DNA of 9,118 nt. It comes from Propionibacteriaceae bacterium (lineage in GTDB: Bacteria; Actinomycetota; Actinomycetes; Propionibacteriales; Propionibacteriaceae). Location: assembly GCA_031254155.1 (NCBI GenBank), contig JAIRVA010000327.1, positions 1 to 9,118 on the forward strand. The letters are read 5' to 3'. Both the position numbers and the translations under genes were made by a program. How positions within the stretch are numbered: position 1 is the stretch's first letter; each line of letters starts with the position of its first letter. Positions 1 through 5,534 of this stretch are shown here, one piece after another. The notes beneath the pieces are model-generated. The model was given only the letters and a program-made list of their open reading frames with translations, had not been told where the DNA came from and searched no databases.

Positions 1-426
1 GGCTTGTTGTGCGAGTACGTCGAACGCGGGCAGGGGGAGCTCGTCGAGGTCGGCCGCCGCAGCGGGGACGAAGACGCTGCCGGAGGCGAGCGGGCCGCTG
101 TCGACCCAGACCACGTGGCGGACCAGGTTCGGGCGCCGGTCCAGCACCAGGGTGACCGGCGCGTTGGCACCGCTGTGCGCGACGATGACCGCCGGTCGGT
201 GGCTGGTGGCGGTCTCCTGAACCAGCGCCTTCTCAAGCGCGGCCGCCTGGTCGTCCAGGGTCCGGGCAGCGCGCCCAGGGTCGGCGGGGTCGAGCCCGGG
301 CAGGGTGAGTGCGATGGCGTGGTACCCAGCCTCACGCAGGTGTTCCGCGACCTCGTCCCAGGCCCAGGCGCCCAACCAGTGGCCAGGGATCAGGAAGATG
401 GTCGTGTTTGTTGTTTCATTCGTCAT
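1..426 (-). CDS. Alpha/beta hydrolase (3' end outside window)
   Basis: The minus strand is open from ATG at 426-424 to the window edge, giving 142 codons with no stop, so the C-terminus is missing. The start reads MTNETTNTTIFLIPGHWLGA. This is the usual first strand of an alpha/beta hydrolase, with the oxyanion-loop GHW-type motif at residues 15-17. The nucleophile elbow is at about residues 81-88 (IVAHSGAN), which puts the likely catalytic Ser at 85 in an AHSGA context rather than the classic GxSxG. The family is usually 220-280 aa, so the acid and His of the triad lie outside. The protein is probably a cytoplasmic esterase or hydrolase, as no signal peptide is seen; the substrate is unknown. 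No Shine-Dalgarno is visible. A TACAGT -10 box ends 6 nt before the ATG, suggesting a leaderless mRNA. The gene is divergent from a WYL regulator that may control it. Confidence 0.85.
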   Translation of the reverse strand, partial: MTNETTNTTIFLIPGHWLGAWAWDEVAEHLREAGYHAIALTLPGLDPADPGRAARTLDDQAAALEKALVQETATSHRPAVIVAHSGANAPVTLVLDRRPNLVRHVVWVDSGPLASGSVFVPAAAADLDELPLPAFDVLAQQA

Positions 427-432
427 ACGCCC

Positions 433-438
433 ACTGTA
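433..438 (-). promoter_or_regulatory. -10 box of a probable leaderless promoter for the hydrolase
   Basis: Read on the minus strand, TACAGT fits the TANNNT -10 consensus and is separated by 6 nt from the ATG at 426. That places the expected transcript start on or next to the start codon. No convincing -35 is seen at 17-18 nt. This is inferred from spacing only. Confidence 0.45.
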
Positions 439-442
439 GAGG

Positions 443-456
443 GCTGTCCGGACAGC
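443..456. promoter_or_regulatory. Perfect 14-bp palindrome, candidate operator of the WYL regulator
   Basis: GCTGTCCGGACAGC is a perfect inverted repeat with no spacer, in the 72-bp gap between the divergent hydrolase and HTH-WYL genes. It sits just upstream of the hydrolase -10 box (433-438), in the expected -35/-10 spacer. A dimer bound here would block that promoter. Assignment to the neighbouring regulator is inferred from position. Confidence 0.5.
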
Positions 457-498
457 AGGTTGTCACCATTTCTGGCCTGTTTTTGGGATGATGGAAGA

Positions 499-1197
499 GT
501 GAAGAGAGTTGAGCGCCTCCAGGCGCTCTCCGAGATGTTGCGCCGCCACGGGTCACGCGGGTGTACGGCCGAGCGTCTGGCGGCCGAGTTCGGCGTGTCG
601 GTACGGACGATCAAGCGCGACCTGACGTCTCTGGAACGCAGTGGTGCGCCCCTGTGGTCCCGGCCAGGCCCCGGCGGTGGGTACGGGCTGTCGGGGCTGG
701 CTTCGCTCCGGCCGGTCAGCCTGAGTCCCGCGCAGGCCGTCGCGCTCCTGGCGGCGGTGTCCGCCGCTCCCGAGGCGCCGTACTCCGACCTGGCTTCCGC
801 CGCCGTGCAGAAAATCCTGGACGTCCTCGATCCGCCCACGCGGGCCAAGGCCCAACAGTTGGCCGATCGCGTCTGGGTCGACGCACCGCCCCCACCACGG
901 CGGGCGGTCAGGTCAGCGCTCGAAGAGGCCATGACCGAGCAGCGGGTGGTCCGCCTCCGCTACACCGCCGCGGATGGTACGACCACCGTACGCGATGTCG
1001 AACCGGTGTTATTCGGATCAGCCAACGGGTGGTGGTACCTGATCGGCTGGTGCCGGCTCCGGGGCGCGATGCGCTGGTTCCTGATCTCTCGAGTCGAGCG
1101 GGCTCGTGTCACCACGAGTCCCTGTACCGGCCATACCATCGACGAAGTCGGCGTCCCGCCCGCCACCGCCAGGCCGGTCCACGGACGTGACGACTGA
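499..1197 (+). CDS. YafY-type HTH and WYL-domain transcriptional regulator
   Basis: The 232-aa protein is read from GTG at 499. The open frame extends back to position 4, but that part is antisense to the hydrolase and has no regulator-like sequence. The GTG start gives VKRVERLQALSEMLRRHG, the usual start of this family. An N-terminal HTH of DeoR/HTH_11 type spans about residues 3-60 (recognition region VSVRTIKRDLTSLE, 33-46), followed by the typical GGGYGL wing at 59-64. The WYL domain lies at about 135-205, with the W179-Y180-L181 motif and a conserved RVE at 198-200. WYL regulators bind DNA as dimers and sense small ligands or nucleic acids through the WYL domain. Being divergent from the hydrolase, this is probably its local regulator. 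The ribosome site is weak (GGAAG almost touching the GTG), so translation may be near-leaderless. Confidence 0.87.
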   Translation: MKRVERLQALSEMLRRHGSRGCTAERLAAEFGVSVRTIKRDLTSLERSGAPLWSRPGPGGGYGLSGLASLRPVSLSPAQAVALLAAVSAAPEAPYSDLASAAVQKILDVLDPPTRAKAQQLADRVWVDAPPPPRRAVRSALEEAMTEQRVVRLRYTAADGTTTVRDVEPVLFGSANGWWYLIGWCRLRGAMRWFLISRVERARVTTSPCTGHTIDEVGVPPATARPVHGRDD

Positions 1198-1214
1198 GGC
1201 GGGGGACACGCGCG

Positions 1215-1646
1215 TCAGTTCCCTGATGAGCTGATGGGCTGGAGCAGGCTGGGAAGATCCTGGCGCAGCAAGTACGCCAAGCACATCCATTCTGGCGTGG
1301 TGCGCTGGATCAGGAAGTCTTCGACCAGATTGATGCCCGATACGCCCGGCAGGGGCATCGTCCAGTGGGCGGTGACCAGCAGATAGGTGTCGCCGAGCGC
1401 GATTGTCTTCGTGTCTACGAGAGCGGGCGACGGATGGCTCTGGCCGGTGACTAGAGTCGCTCGGCGAAGGGCGGCCTCAATGAACCGGTCCCGGTCCATC
1501 TCCTGTGCCCCGGCGGGCGTGCCGACGATAAACCGTGGCGGCAGATGGGTGGCGAGGAAGTGGGGTCCGTCGTCGGCAAACCGGGCCACGAACTGGCGCG
1601 CGTCAATGGCGAGCGGATCGGTGTGGGGGATGTCATGAAAACTCAT
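1215..1646 (-). CDS. NTF2/SnoaL-like domain protein, 143 aa
   Basis: This small soluble protein begins MSFHDIPHTDPLAIDARQFV and has the layout of a SnoaL/NTF2-like (DUF4440-type) cone fold. An N-terminal helix (about 15-32) is followed by a central part with DRDRFIEAAL at 52-60, and then strands TIALGDTYLLVTAHWTM (81-97) and NLVEDFLIQRTTPEWMCLAYLLRQD (107-130). These folds serve as small-molecule isomerases, cyclases, dehydratases or simple ligand binders, so no specific reaction can be assigned. A longer version from TTG at 1667 is possible, but ATG 1646 is preferred. Neither start has a Shine-Dalgarno, and AT-rich hexamers just upstream (1651-1661) suggest a leaderless start. The gene converges on the WYL regulator with only 17 bp between them and no strong terminator. 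Confidence 0.7.
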   Translation of the reverse strand: MSFHDIPHTDPLAIDARQFVARFADDGPHFLATHLPPRFIVGTPAGAQEMDRDRFIEAALRRATLVTGQSHPSPALVDTKTIALGDTYLLVTAHWTMPLPGVSGINLVEDFLIQRTTPEWMCLAYLLRQDLPSLLQPISSSGN

Positions 1647-1722
1647 AACATATCTATTTAACACCAATCACAGCCGATTGGGGGGAGGCTCGCCGGCCAC
1701 CGCCGAGATTTCTGGAGTACCG

Positions 1723-1755
1723 CTGTGTCCAGGATCGCACCAGGACCGGACACAG
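1723..1755. repeat. 8-bp inverted repeat with 17-nt spacer
   Basis: CTGTGTCC at 1723-1730 and GGACACAG at 1748-1755 are perfect reverse complements. They lie in the gap between the divergent NTF2-like gene and the protease remnant. The right arm falls inside the duplicated promoter module, and its GGACAC core is kept in the second module copy at 2408-2413. The half-sites share TGTCC/GGACA with the palindrome at 443-456. This could be an operator with helically spaced half-sites or a weak hairpin. Confidence 0.4.
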
Positions 1756-1797
1756 GACGCTGCAGAGTCAGTCCAACTGATAGCGTGGAACGCATGT
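1744..1797 (+). promoter_or_regulatory. Promoter-like module, copy 1
   Basis: These 54 bp match 2404-2457 without gaps at about 41 of 54 positions, and the agreement falls in two blocks. One is GACnGGACACnGG at the left. The other is CAGTnCAnCTGATAGCGTGG followed by nACGCATGT at the right. TAGCGT (1781-1786) fits a TANNNT -10 box and stands 7 nt before ATG 1794, the arrangement of a leaderless actinobacterial promoter. The left block is 27 nt upstream of the -10 box, too far for a -35, and may be an activator or repressor site. Confidence 0.5.
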
Positions 1798-2056
1798 CAA
1801 TACTCAGTACGCATCCGGAGAGACGCTACGTGAGGGCACTCGAGGTTTCAAGTGGGGAGGTGGTATGGGCCTAGGCGACTCGGGTGGTTCAGTCTTCTCG
1901 GTGCGTTCGGACGGCAACATCACAGCGCGGGGGATCATCAGCGGAGGCGGTACCGGAAGTGTTGTCGGAGTCGACGTCATGTCGAGTGTGTACTCCACTG
2001 ATATTTGGCAAGTTTATTACGGTCTCCCCGGGTATTTGAGGACGACGCCCTCATGA
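1784..2056 (+). pseudogene. C-terminal remnant of a chymotrypsin-like (S1) serine protease
   Basis: The frame ending at TGA 2056 is open from 1784, but its first ATG is at 1865, giving MGLGDSGGSVFSVRSDGNIT and onward for 63 aa. GDSGG with a following hydrophobic strand is the catalytic-Ser motif of S1/S1E proteases. TARGIISGGG fits the next substrate-binding strand, and STDIWQVYYGL fits the C-terminal helix. Residues read from before the ATG (YASGETLREGTRGFKWGGG) continue in the same style, so the homology starts before any usable start codon. The catalytic His and Asp regions are absent, since a full protease domain needs about 180-220 aa. I read this as a 5'-truncated gene, inactive as a peptidase. 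Its TGA overlaps the next ATG in ATGA at 2053-2056, a remnant of operon organisation. The stretch is visibly less GC-rich than its surroundings around 1995-2035. Confidence 0.65.
1794..1874 (+). CDS. Possible 26-codon leaderless reading frame
   Basis: An ATG directly behind module copy 1, in the same place as the SRPBCC start behind copy 2, opens a frame of 26 residues starting MSILSTHPERRYVRALEVSS and ending with TAG at 1872-1874. It overlaps the protease remnant in another frame, crossing its first in-frame ATG (1865). It has no recognisable domain. It may be the stump of a gene whose body was lost when the protease end was joined here, a leader peptide, or chance. Confidence that it is a functional gene is low. 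Confidence 0.25.
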   Translation: MSILSTHPERRYVRALEVSSGEVVWA

Positions 2057-2369
2057 CCACCGTCCGGTCGACTAGACGCCGGTGGGTGGCCGTCGGACTG
2101 ATCAGCGTTGTCGTCATCGCGCTGGTGGTGGCAGGTCTGGTCTGGCCCGGCCCGTGGCGGGCGGCATGTGCGACGACGAGGTCCGAGTGACAGCCACCGA
2201 GACCACTGATGAGATCTGGGTCGCGGCATCGACCAGGGAGCCCCGCAACACGCCATGCCAAGACATCCTGATTGTGAACGCCGGTACGGTCCGCCTACAG
2301 TCACCGGTTAACGAGCGATCAGTGGTCGACCAAGCCGGGCACCCAATCCCCAAACAAAGCGTTTTGTGA
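2053..2369 (+). pseudogene. Frameshifted small membrane-anchored protein
   Basis: ATG 2053 opens a 45-aa frame ending at TGA 2190. It has a basic start (RSTRRRW) and one hydrophobic segment, VGLISVVVIALVVAGLVW, typical of a signal anchor with an extracytoplasmic tail. Just after WRAAC this frame turns into nonsense. The neighbouring frame, entered by a one-base step back around 2166-2169, carries on as CDDEVRVTATETTDEIWVAA to TGA 2369. That segment, with its later VRLQSPVNERSVVDQAG part, looks like the beta-rich C-terminal domain of small secreted actinobacterial proteins, many of which end in a similar D-rich, valine-rich pattern. The joined product would be about 106 aa. The simplest reading is a one-base deletion. 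A separate start at ATG 2166 or a sequencing error are alternatives, and no slippery heptamer was seen. It overlaps the protease remnant in ATGA. Confidence 0.55.
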
Positions 2370-2403
2370 TACGAGGTCGGGACGCTGTTCAGACTCTCGT
2401 CGT

Positions 2404-2457
2404 GACTGGACACTGGGTGAGGTGGTGGCAGTTCACCTGATAGCGTGGTACGCATGT
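2404..2457 (+). promoter_or_regulatory. Promoter-like module, copy 2 (SRPBCC gene)
   Basis: This is the second copy of the module at 1744-1797, exactly 660 bp away and ungapped. TAGCGT at 2441-2446 is the likely -10 box, 7 nt before ATG 2454. No Shine-Dalgarno lies in front of that ATG, so the transcript is probably leaderless. The conserved GGACAC block is at 2408-2413. Confidence 0.5.
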
Positions 2458-3119
2458 TGAGCTTGTTCCGCCGTCATCTGATGGCCGTCACGCTCGCCGC
2501 CGGGGCAGTGGCGGGGATGGTTGCCGCGACCCGCTGGCAGCGAACTTGGGGTACGGTACCAGCCGAGCGGCGAGCCGGGTTGCCCGGTGACTCGCTGATC
2601 CCGGTGCCGCGGCTGACGGCGACCCGGGCGATCACGATTGACGCGCCGTCGGAACGGGTGTGGCCGTGGCTGGTACAACTGGGCTGGCAGCGGGGTGGTT
2701 TCTACACGTTCGACCGGGTCGAGAACCTGTTCGGGCTGGGCCTGCGTTCGGCCGACACGATCAACCCCGACTGGCAACGTCTCGACGTTGGCTCTCTGGT
2801 ACAGCTGGCCGACGGCGTCGCCCTGCGGGTCGCCGTGGTCGATCAGGCGAAGACACTGGTTCTGTTTGGCGACCCCAGTACCGAAACAGCCACCATGGCC
2901 CACATGCCGCAGTTTTCGTTCACGTGGGCCTTCGTCCTTGAACCAGACGGTGCGGGTGGGTCGAGGCTGATCGTACGGGAGCGTTACGCCTGGACCGGGG
3001 TGGCGCTCGTACCCCTGTTCGCCGCGGTCGAGTGGATCAGTTTCGTCATGTCGTACGGCATGTTGCGCGGCATCAAGGACCGGGCCGAAGGATGCGATGA
3101 CGGGGCCACCAGATGTTGA
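2454..3119 (+). CDS. SRPBCC (START-like) family protein with N-terminal membrane segment
   Basis: The 221-aa protein begins MLSLFRRHLMAVTLAAGAVA. Residues about 8-25 form a hydrophobic helix preceded by arginines, so it is probably a membrane anchor with the rest inside the cell. From about residue 54 it follows the SRPBCC/polyketide-cyclase-like layout: strand TATRAITIDAPSERVWPWLV (55-74), GGFYTFDRVENLFGL (81-95), the strand pair LVQLADGVALRVAVVD (115-130), FTWAFVLEP (156-164) and RLIVRERYAW (171-180), then a long C-terminal helix (about 184-212). SRPBCC folds bind hydrophobic ligands in a deep cavity; the ligand here is unknown. ATG 2454 is preferred over the in-frame GTG 2445 because the -10 box lies 7 nt before it. 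The last 7 bases overlap the next gene, so the two are probably one operon. Confidence 0.8.
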   Translation: MLSLFRRHLMAVTLAAGAVAGMVAATRWQRTWGTVPAERRAGLPGDSLIPVPRLTATRAITIDAPSERVWPWLVQLGWQRGGFYTFDRVENLFGLGLRSADTINPDWQRLDVGSLVQLADGVALRVAVVDQAKTLVLFGDPSTETATMAHMPQFSFTWAFVLEPDGAGGSRLIVRERYAWTGVALVPLFAAVEWISFVMSYGMLRGIKDRAEGCDDGATRC

Positions 3120-3526
3120 CGTTGCCCAAGTCTCCCAGCGGGAGCCTGTGCCCCTACTACTACCTGGGCGGGGAGTTGCACCCACTCAAGTACGGCAGCT
3201 ACTTCGACAGGACAGCCGAACTGCTCGCCGTCATGCAGGCCGAGGAAGCCTTCATCCTGGCGTCGCCGGGGAGCGGCAATCGTCGGATCTGGCTCGATCT
3301 GTGCGAGACCAGGCTGGACGATGAGGTTGTCGGCGCGCTGGTCGCTCATCTCCACGCGATCAAGCCGAAAACCCACAAGCTGTGTCTGGTGGGCTGCTCG
3401 GCCTGGGGACGACGGCGCATCATCCGGGCGATGAAACGGCTCGATCCCGGTCTGGCGGTCTCGACGCGGTTTTTCGCCGACCCGGAGGTCGCCAAGCAAT
3501 GGCTGGTGGGGAAAGCCCCCGTCTGA
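3113..3526 (+). CDS. Small protein resembling STAS/SpoIIAA-like domains, 137 aa
   Basis: The protein starts MLTLPKSPSGSLCPYYYLGG. The middle and end follow an alternating strand-helix pattern: IWLDLCETRLDDEVVGALVAHL (59-80), then KLCLVGCSAWGRRRIIRAMKRL (89-110), then STRFFADPEVAKQWLVG (117-133). This resembles small STAS/SpoIIAA-like proteins, including the closing FADPEVAKxWL element that often ends them. Such domains act in anti-sigma antagonism or as lipid or protein-binding modules, but no phosphorylatable Ser is obvious and no sigma-factor partner is nearby. The assignment rests on memory of the pattern and is moderate. The start codon lies inside the SRPBCC gene (7-base overlap), so translation is probably coupled. 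A strong hairpin 42 bp downstream ends the unit. Confidence 0.6.
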   Translation: MLTLPKSPSGSLCPYYYLGGELHPLKYGSYFDRTAELLAVMQAEEAFILASPGSGNRRIWLDLCETRLDDEVVGALVAHLHAIKPKTHKLCLVGCSAWGRRRIIRAMKRLDPGLAVSTRFFADPEVAKQWLVGKAPV

Positions 3527-3567
3527 CGTCCCGCCGCCGCGACGGTCATGAGCCTGCCCACGGCAAA

Positions 3568-3599
3568 GCTCCCCCGCCGCTTATCTGCGGCGGGGGAGC
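3568..3599. terminator. Strong hairpin terminator, probably bidirectional
   Basis: The arms GCTCCCCCGCCGC (3568-3580) and GCGGCGGGGGAGC (3587-3599) are perfect over 13 bp with a TTATCT loop. It sits between two convergent operons. A TTTT run follows on the plus strand at 3607-3610, and on the minus strand the stem is followed by a short TTT. The long GC stem with weak U-tracts is usual for actinobacterial terminators. Confidence 0.85.
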
Positions 3600-3619
3600 C
3601 GTACCGTTTTCTGGCCCGG

Positions 3620-4426
3620 TCAGACCAGTGAGGTGTGCCGCTCGACGCTGCGGATGGCGATGACGACCGCCACGATGGCGATGATGACGACCACGGGCAG
3701 CCAGCCGATGCCGATGACCGTGGGCTGGGTCCCGCTGAAGACGTCGAGTCCCATGAACTCCCACGCCACCGAACCGATGTGCGGCCCGGTGATGCGCAGT
3801 CCGAGGGGGATGACGAACAGGGCGATCGCGGCGGTCAACTGGAGGAGGAAGTACGTTGCCACCAGAGCGATGACCACCCCGCCGGCGCCGAGCCGCCCGA
3901 GGGCGCCCCGTGTGCCGATGGTGATCGCGGACAGGTAGATGACGTACTCAACGGCATAGTAAGCAAGCAGGGCGGCGAGCATCGGCGCCAGCGGGATCGT
4001 CCCGAGCTGGGTCTTGAGCCCCGTCCAGACCTCGTCCACGAAACCCGCGGAATGGATGCGGAAGGCGAGGACGGGCAGGGCGAAGGCCGACCCGAGGCCG
4101 ACGACGCTGGCGACGAGGGTCGTGAGCGCCGCGTACGTCACCTTGGCGGCGTAGATGACCCCGCCCCGGACCGGCAGCGAGTGGGTGAGGTACCCCGGCC
4201 CGCCGTACATCGTCCGCCAGTAGTGGATCGCGAGCAGGATCGGTACGACGGCGGTGAGGCTCGCGAAACCGATGAGCGCCAGGACGAGCGCGCCCGAACC
4301 GAAGAGGGGGACATTGAACACGACCGGGAGGAGCAACGTACAACTCACCAGATAGATGACGCCGGCGACGGTGGCCAGCGTGCGCCAGGTGGCCAGGAAC
4401 TCATGCTTGAACAGTTTGCCGAACAT
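3620..4426 (-). CDS. ABC-2-type transporter permease, six membrane segments
   Basis: The 268-aa, strongly hydrophobic protein begins MFGKLFKHEFLATWRTLATV, the usual amphipathic start of ABC-2-type permeases. Predicted membrane segments are at about 15-37, 42-68, 93-118, 145-168, 182-208 and 237-258. The loop YGGPGYLTHSLPV (74-86) is typical of permeases paired with YtrB-like ATPases. It would form the membrane channel of an export or membrane-remodelling complex with the ATPase encoded just upstream. Its ATG lies within the last codons of that gene (26-bp overlap), with AGAGG about 8-9 nt ahead, so the two are co-translated. The substrate is unknown. Family members often act in bacitracin-like antibiotic or cell-wall stress responses. 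The gene ends 20 bp before the shared hairpin. Confidence 0.88.
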   Translation of the reverse strand: MFGKLFKHEFLATWRTLATVAGVIYLVSCTLLLPVVFNVPLFGSGALVLALIGFASLTAVVPILLAIHYWRTMYGGPGYLTHSLPVRGGVIYAAKVTYAALTTLVASVVGLGSAFALPVLAFRIHSAGFVDEVWTGLKTQLGTIPLAPMLAALLAYYAVEYVIYLSAITIGTRGALGRLGAGGVVIALVATYFLLQLTAAIALFVIPLGLRITGPHIGSVAWEFMGLDVFSGTQPTVIGIGWLPVVVIIAIVAVVIAIRSVERHTSLV

Positions 4427-5135
4427 TGCGGTAGACCTCTCTGAATAGATGATCGATACTCATGTGGTGGGTGTCGCGTAGGTCGTCGGCCTCGCCCTCA
4501 AGCAAGACCTGGCCGGCGCGGAGGAAAATCACGCGGTCGACCACCGGTTCGATATCCGCGATCAAGTGGGTGGACATGACGAGCAACGCCTCTGAGTCGT
4601 AATTCTTGAGGATCGACTCCATGATGACGCTGCGCGAGGCGGGGTCGACCCCGCTGATGGGCTCGTCGAGCAGGAACACCTTGGCCCGCCGGGCCATCGT
4701 CAGCGCGATCTGCAGCTTCTCCCGCATCCCCTTGCTGAAGGCCCGCAGACGGCGGTCCAGGGGCAACTCGAAACCGGCAATGAGAGCGTCGGCCCGCGCC
4801 CGGTCGAAGTCCGCGAAGAAATCCGCGTAGAGGCCCAGGGCGTCCACCACCTTGTACCGCCCGGGCAGACACTCCGCGTCCGGCAGGAACGAGGTGAACG
4901 CCTTCGTCTGCGGGCTGACCGGGTGGCCGAACAGTCGCACGTCGCCGGTCCAGTCGGCGAGGACGCCGGCCAGGATCTTGAGCAGCGTGGTCTTCCCGGC
5001 GCCGTTGTCGCCCATCAGCCCGACGATCCCGCCTGTGGGCAGGTCGAGGCCGAGGTTGGTGAGCCCGGTGACGGAACCGTACGTCTTGGTGAGACCCCGG
5101 ATGGTGATGCCGGTCGGGGCCGTACTACTTGTCAT
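4401..5135 (-). CDS. ABC transporter ATP-binding protein (YtrB-like)
   Basis: The 244-aa protein is one nucleotide-binding domain. It has Walker A GDNGAGKTT (42-50), the signature FSKGM (133-137, in place of LSGGQ), Walker B VFLLDEP (153-159, catalytic Glu 158), D-loop SGVDP (161-165) and the switch His 190 in MSTHL. The Q-loop position reads FLPDAECLPG (83-92), with Asp 86 where Gln is usual. This deviation is known from several exporters, but I cannot say how common it is in this subfamily. The FSKGMREKLQIALTMAR segment is typical of ATPases working with ABC-2 permeases in YtrA-regulated operons. The start overlaps the stop of the GntR gene in ATGA (5132-5135), and the 3' end overlaps the permease, so expression is coupled throughout. 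Confidence 0.93.
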   Translation of the reverse strand: MTSSTAPTGITIRGLTKTYGSVTGLTNLGLDLPTGGIVGLMGDNGAGKTTLLKILAGVLADWTGDVRLFGHPVSPQTKAFTSFLPDAECLPGRYKVVDALGLYADFFADFDRARADALIAGFELPLDRRLRAFSKGMREKLQIALTMARRAKVFLLDEPISGVDPASRSVIMESILKNYDSEALLVMSTHLIADIEPVVDRVIFLRAGQVLLEGEADDLRDTHHMSIDHLFREVYRNVRQTVQA

Positions 5136-5500
5136 GATTTCTCCTTGTCGTACCAGCGGGTGTGCAGCAACGCCTCGGTCTCGGCCTGGTCAAGGCCGAG
5201 GGCGCGGATGGCGGTGATGAGGGCGTCGACGAGGTCTTCAGCCTCCCGGGTGCGGTGGTCCTGGACCCGGGCGGCATCGGTGGTGACGTACCGCCCCGCC
5301 GTCCGCTCGGTCGCCGTCAGTCCGCGGTCGTCCAGCTGGTTGAGCGCCCGCTGGACGGTGTTCGGGTTGACGCCGAACTCTTGGGCCAGTTCGCGGACCG
5401 AGGCGACCTTGGACCCCGGTGGCCACTCACCCGCCGCGATCCGCCGGGAAAAGTCATCGACCAACTGCAACCAGATCGGCCGGTCGTCGTCGAAGCCCAT
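5132..5500 (-). CDS. GntR-family regulator, YtrA subfamily
   Basis: The 122-aa regulator starts MGFDDDRPIWLQLVDDFSRR. The GntR winged helix spans about residues 8-75: IAAGEWPPGSKVASVRELAQ, the recognition helix NPNTVQRALNQLDDRG (45-60), and the wing GRYVTT (69-74). The C-terminal part (about 85-115) is only two helices, the short dimerisation region that defines the YtrA subfamily, and there is no ligand-binding domain of FCD or UTRA type. YtrA proteins repress their own operon with its ABC transporter. Here it is first in the operon, with a clear GGAGGT 6 nt before the ATG and a perfect inverted repeat over its promoter at 5515-5534. It is divergent from the sugar-acid operon. Confidence 0.92.
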   Translation of the reverse strand: MGFDDDRPIWLQLVDDFSRRIAAGEWPPGSKVASVRELAQEFGVNPNTVQRALNQLDDRGLTATERTAGRYVTTDAARVQDHRTREAEDLVDALITAIRALGLDQAETEALLHTRWYDKEKS

Positions 5501-5514
5501 TGCTACCTCCCATC

Positions 5515-5534
5515 TGTATTACTGCACTAATACA
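5515..5534. promoter_or_regulatory. Inverted repeat operator for the YtrA-type regulator
   Basis: TGTATTActgcacTAATACA has perfect 7-bp arms and a 6-nt spacer. It overlaps the -10 box and expected transcript start of the GntR gene, 15 bp from its start codon. AT-rich arms with this spacing suit YtrA-type GntR operators, so autorepression is likely. Confidence 0.7.

Noticed and set aside
4..498. Upstream extension of the WYL regulator frame back to position 4
   Set aside because: It runs antisense through the well-formed alpha/beta hydrolase, and its translation is low-complexity Arg/Gly/Asp-rich. The HTH begins right after GTG 499.
1198..1214. Terminator between the convergent WYL and NTF2-like genes
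   Set aside because: No stable hairpin could be found in the 17-bp gap.
2433..3185. 250-aa open frame on the minus strand over the SRPBCC gene
   Set aside because: There is no recognisable motif, its composition is shadow-like, and it conflicts with a clear SRPBCC reading.
2984..3499. 171-aa open frame on the minus strand over the STAS-like gene
   Set aside because: The composition is that of an antisense shadow, and the plus-strand frame has a coherent strand-helix pattern and operon context.
3635..4444. 269-aa open frame on the plus strand
   Set aside because: It is antisense to the permease, almost entirely Asp/Glu/Arg/Gly, the usual shadow of hydrophobic codons.
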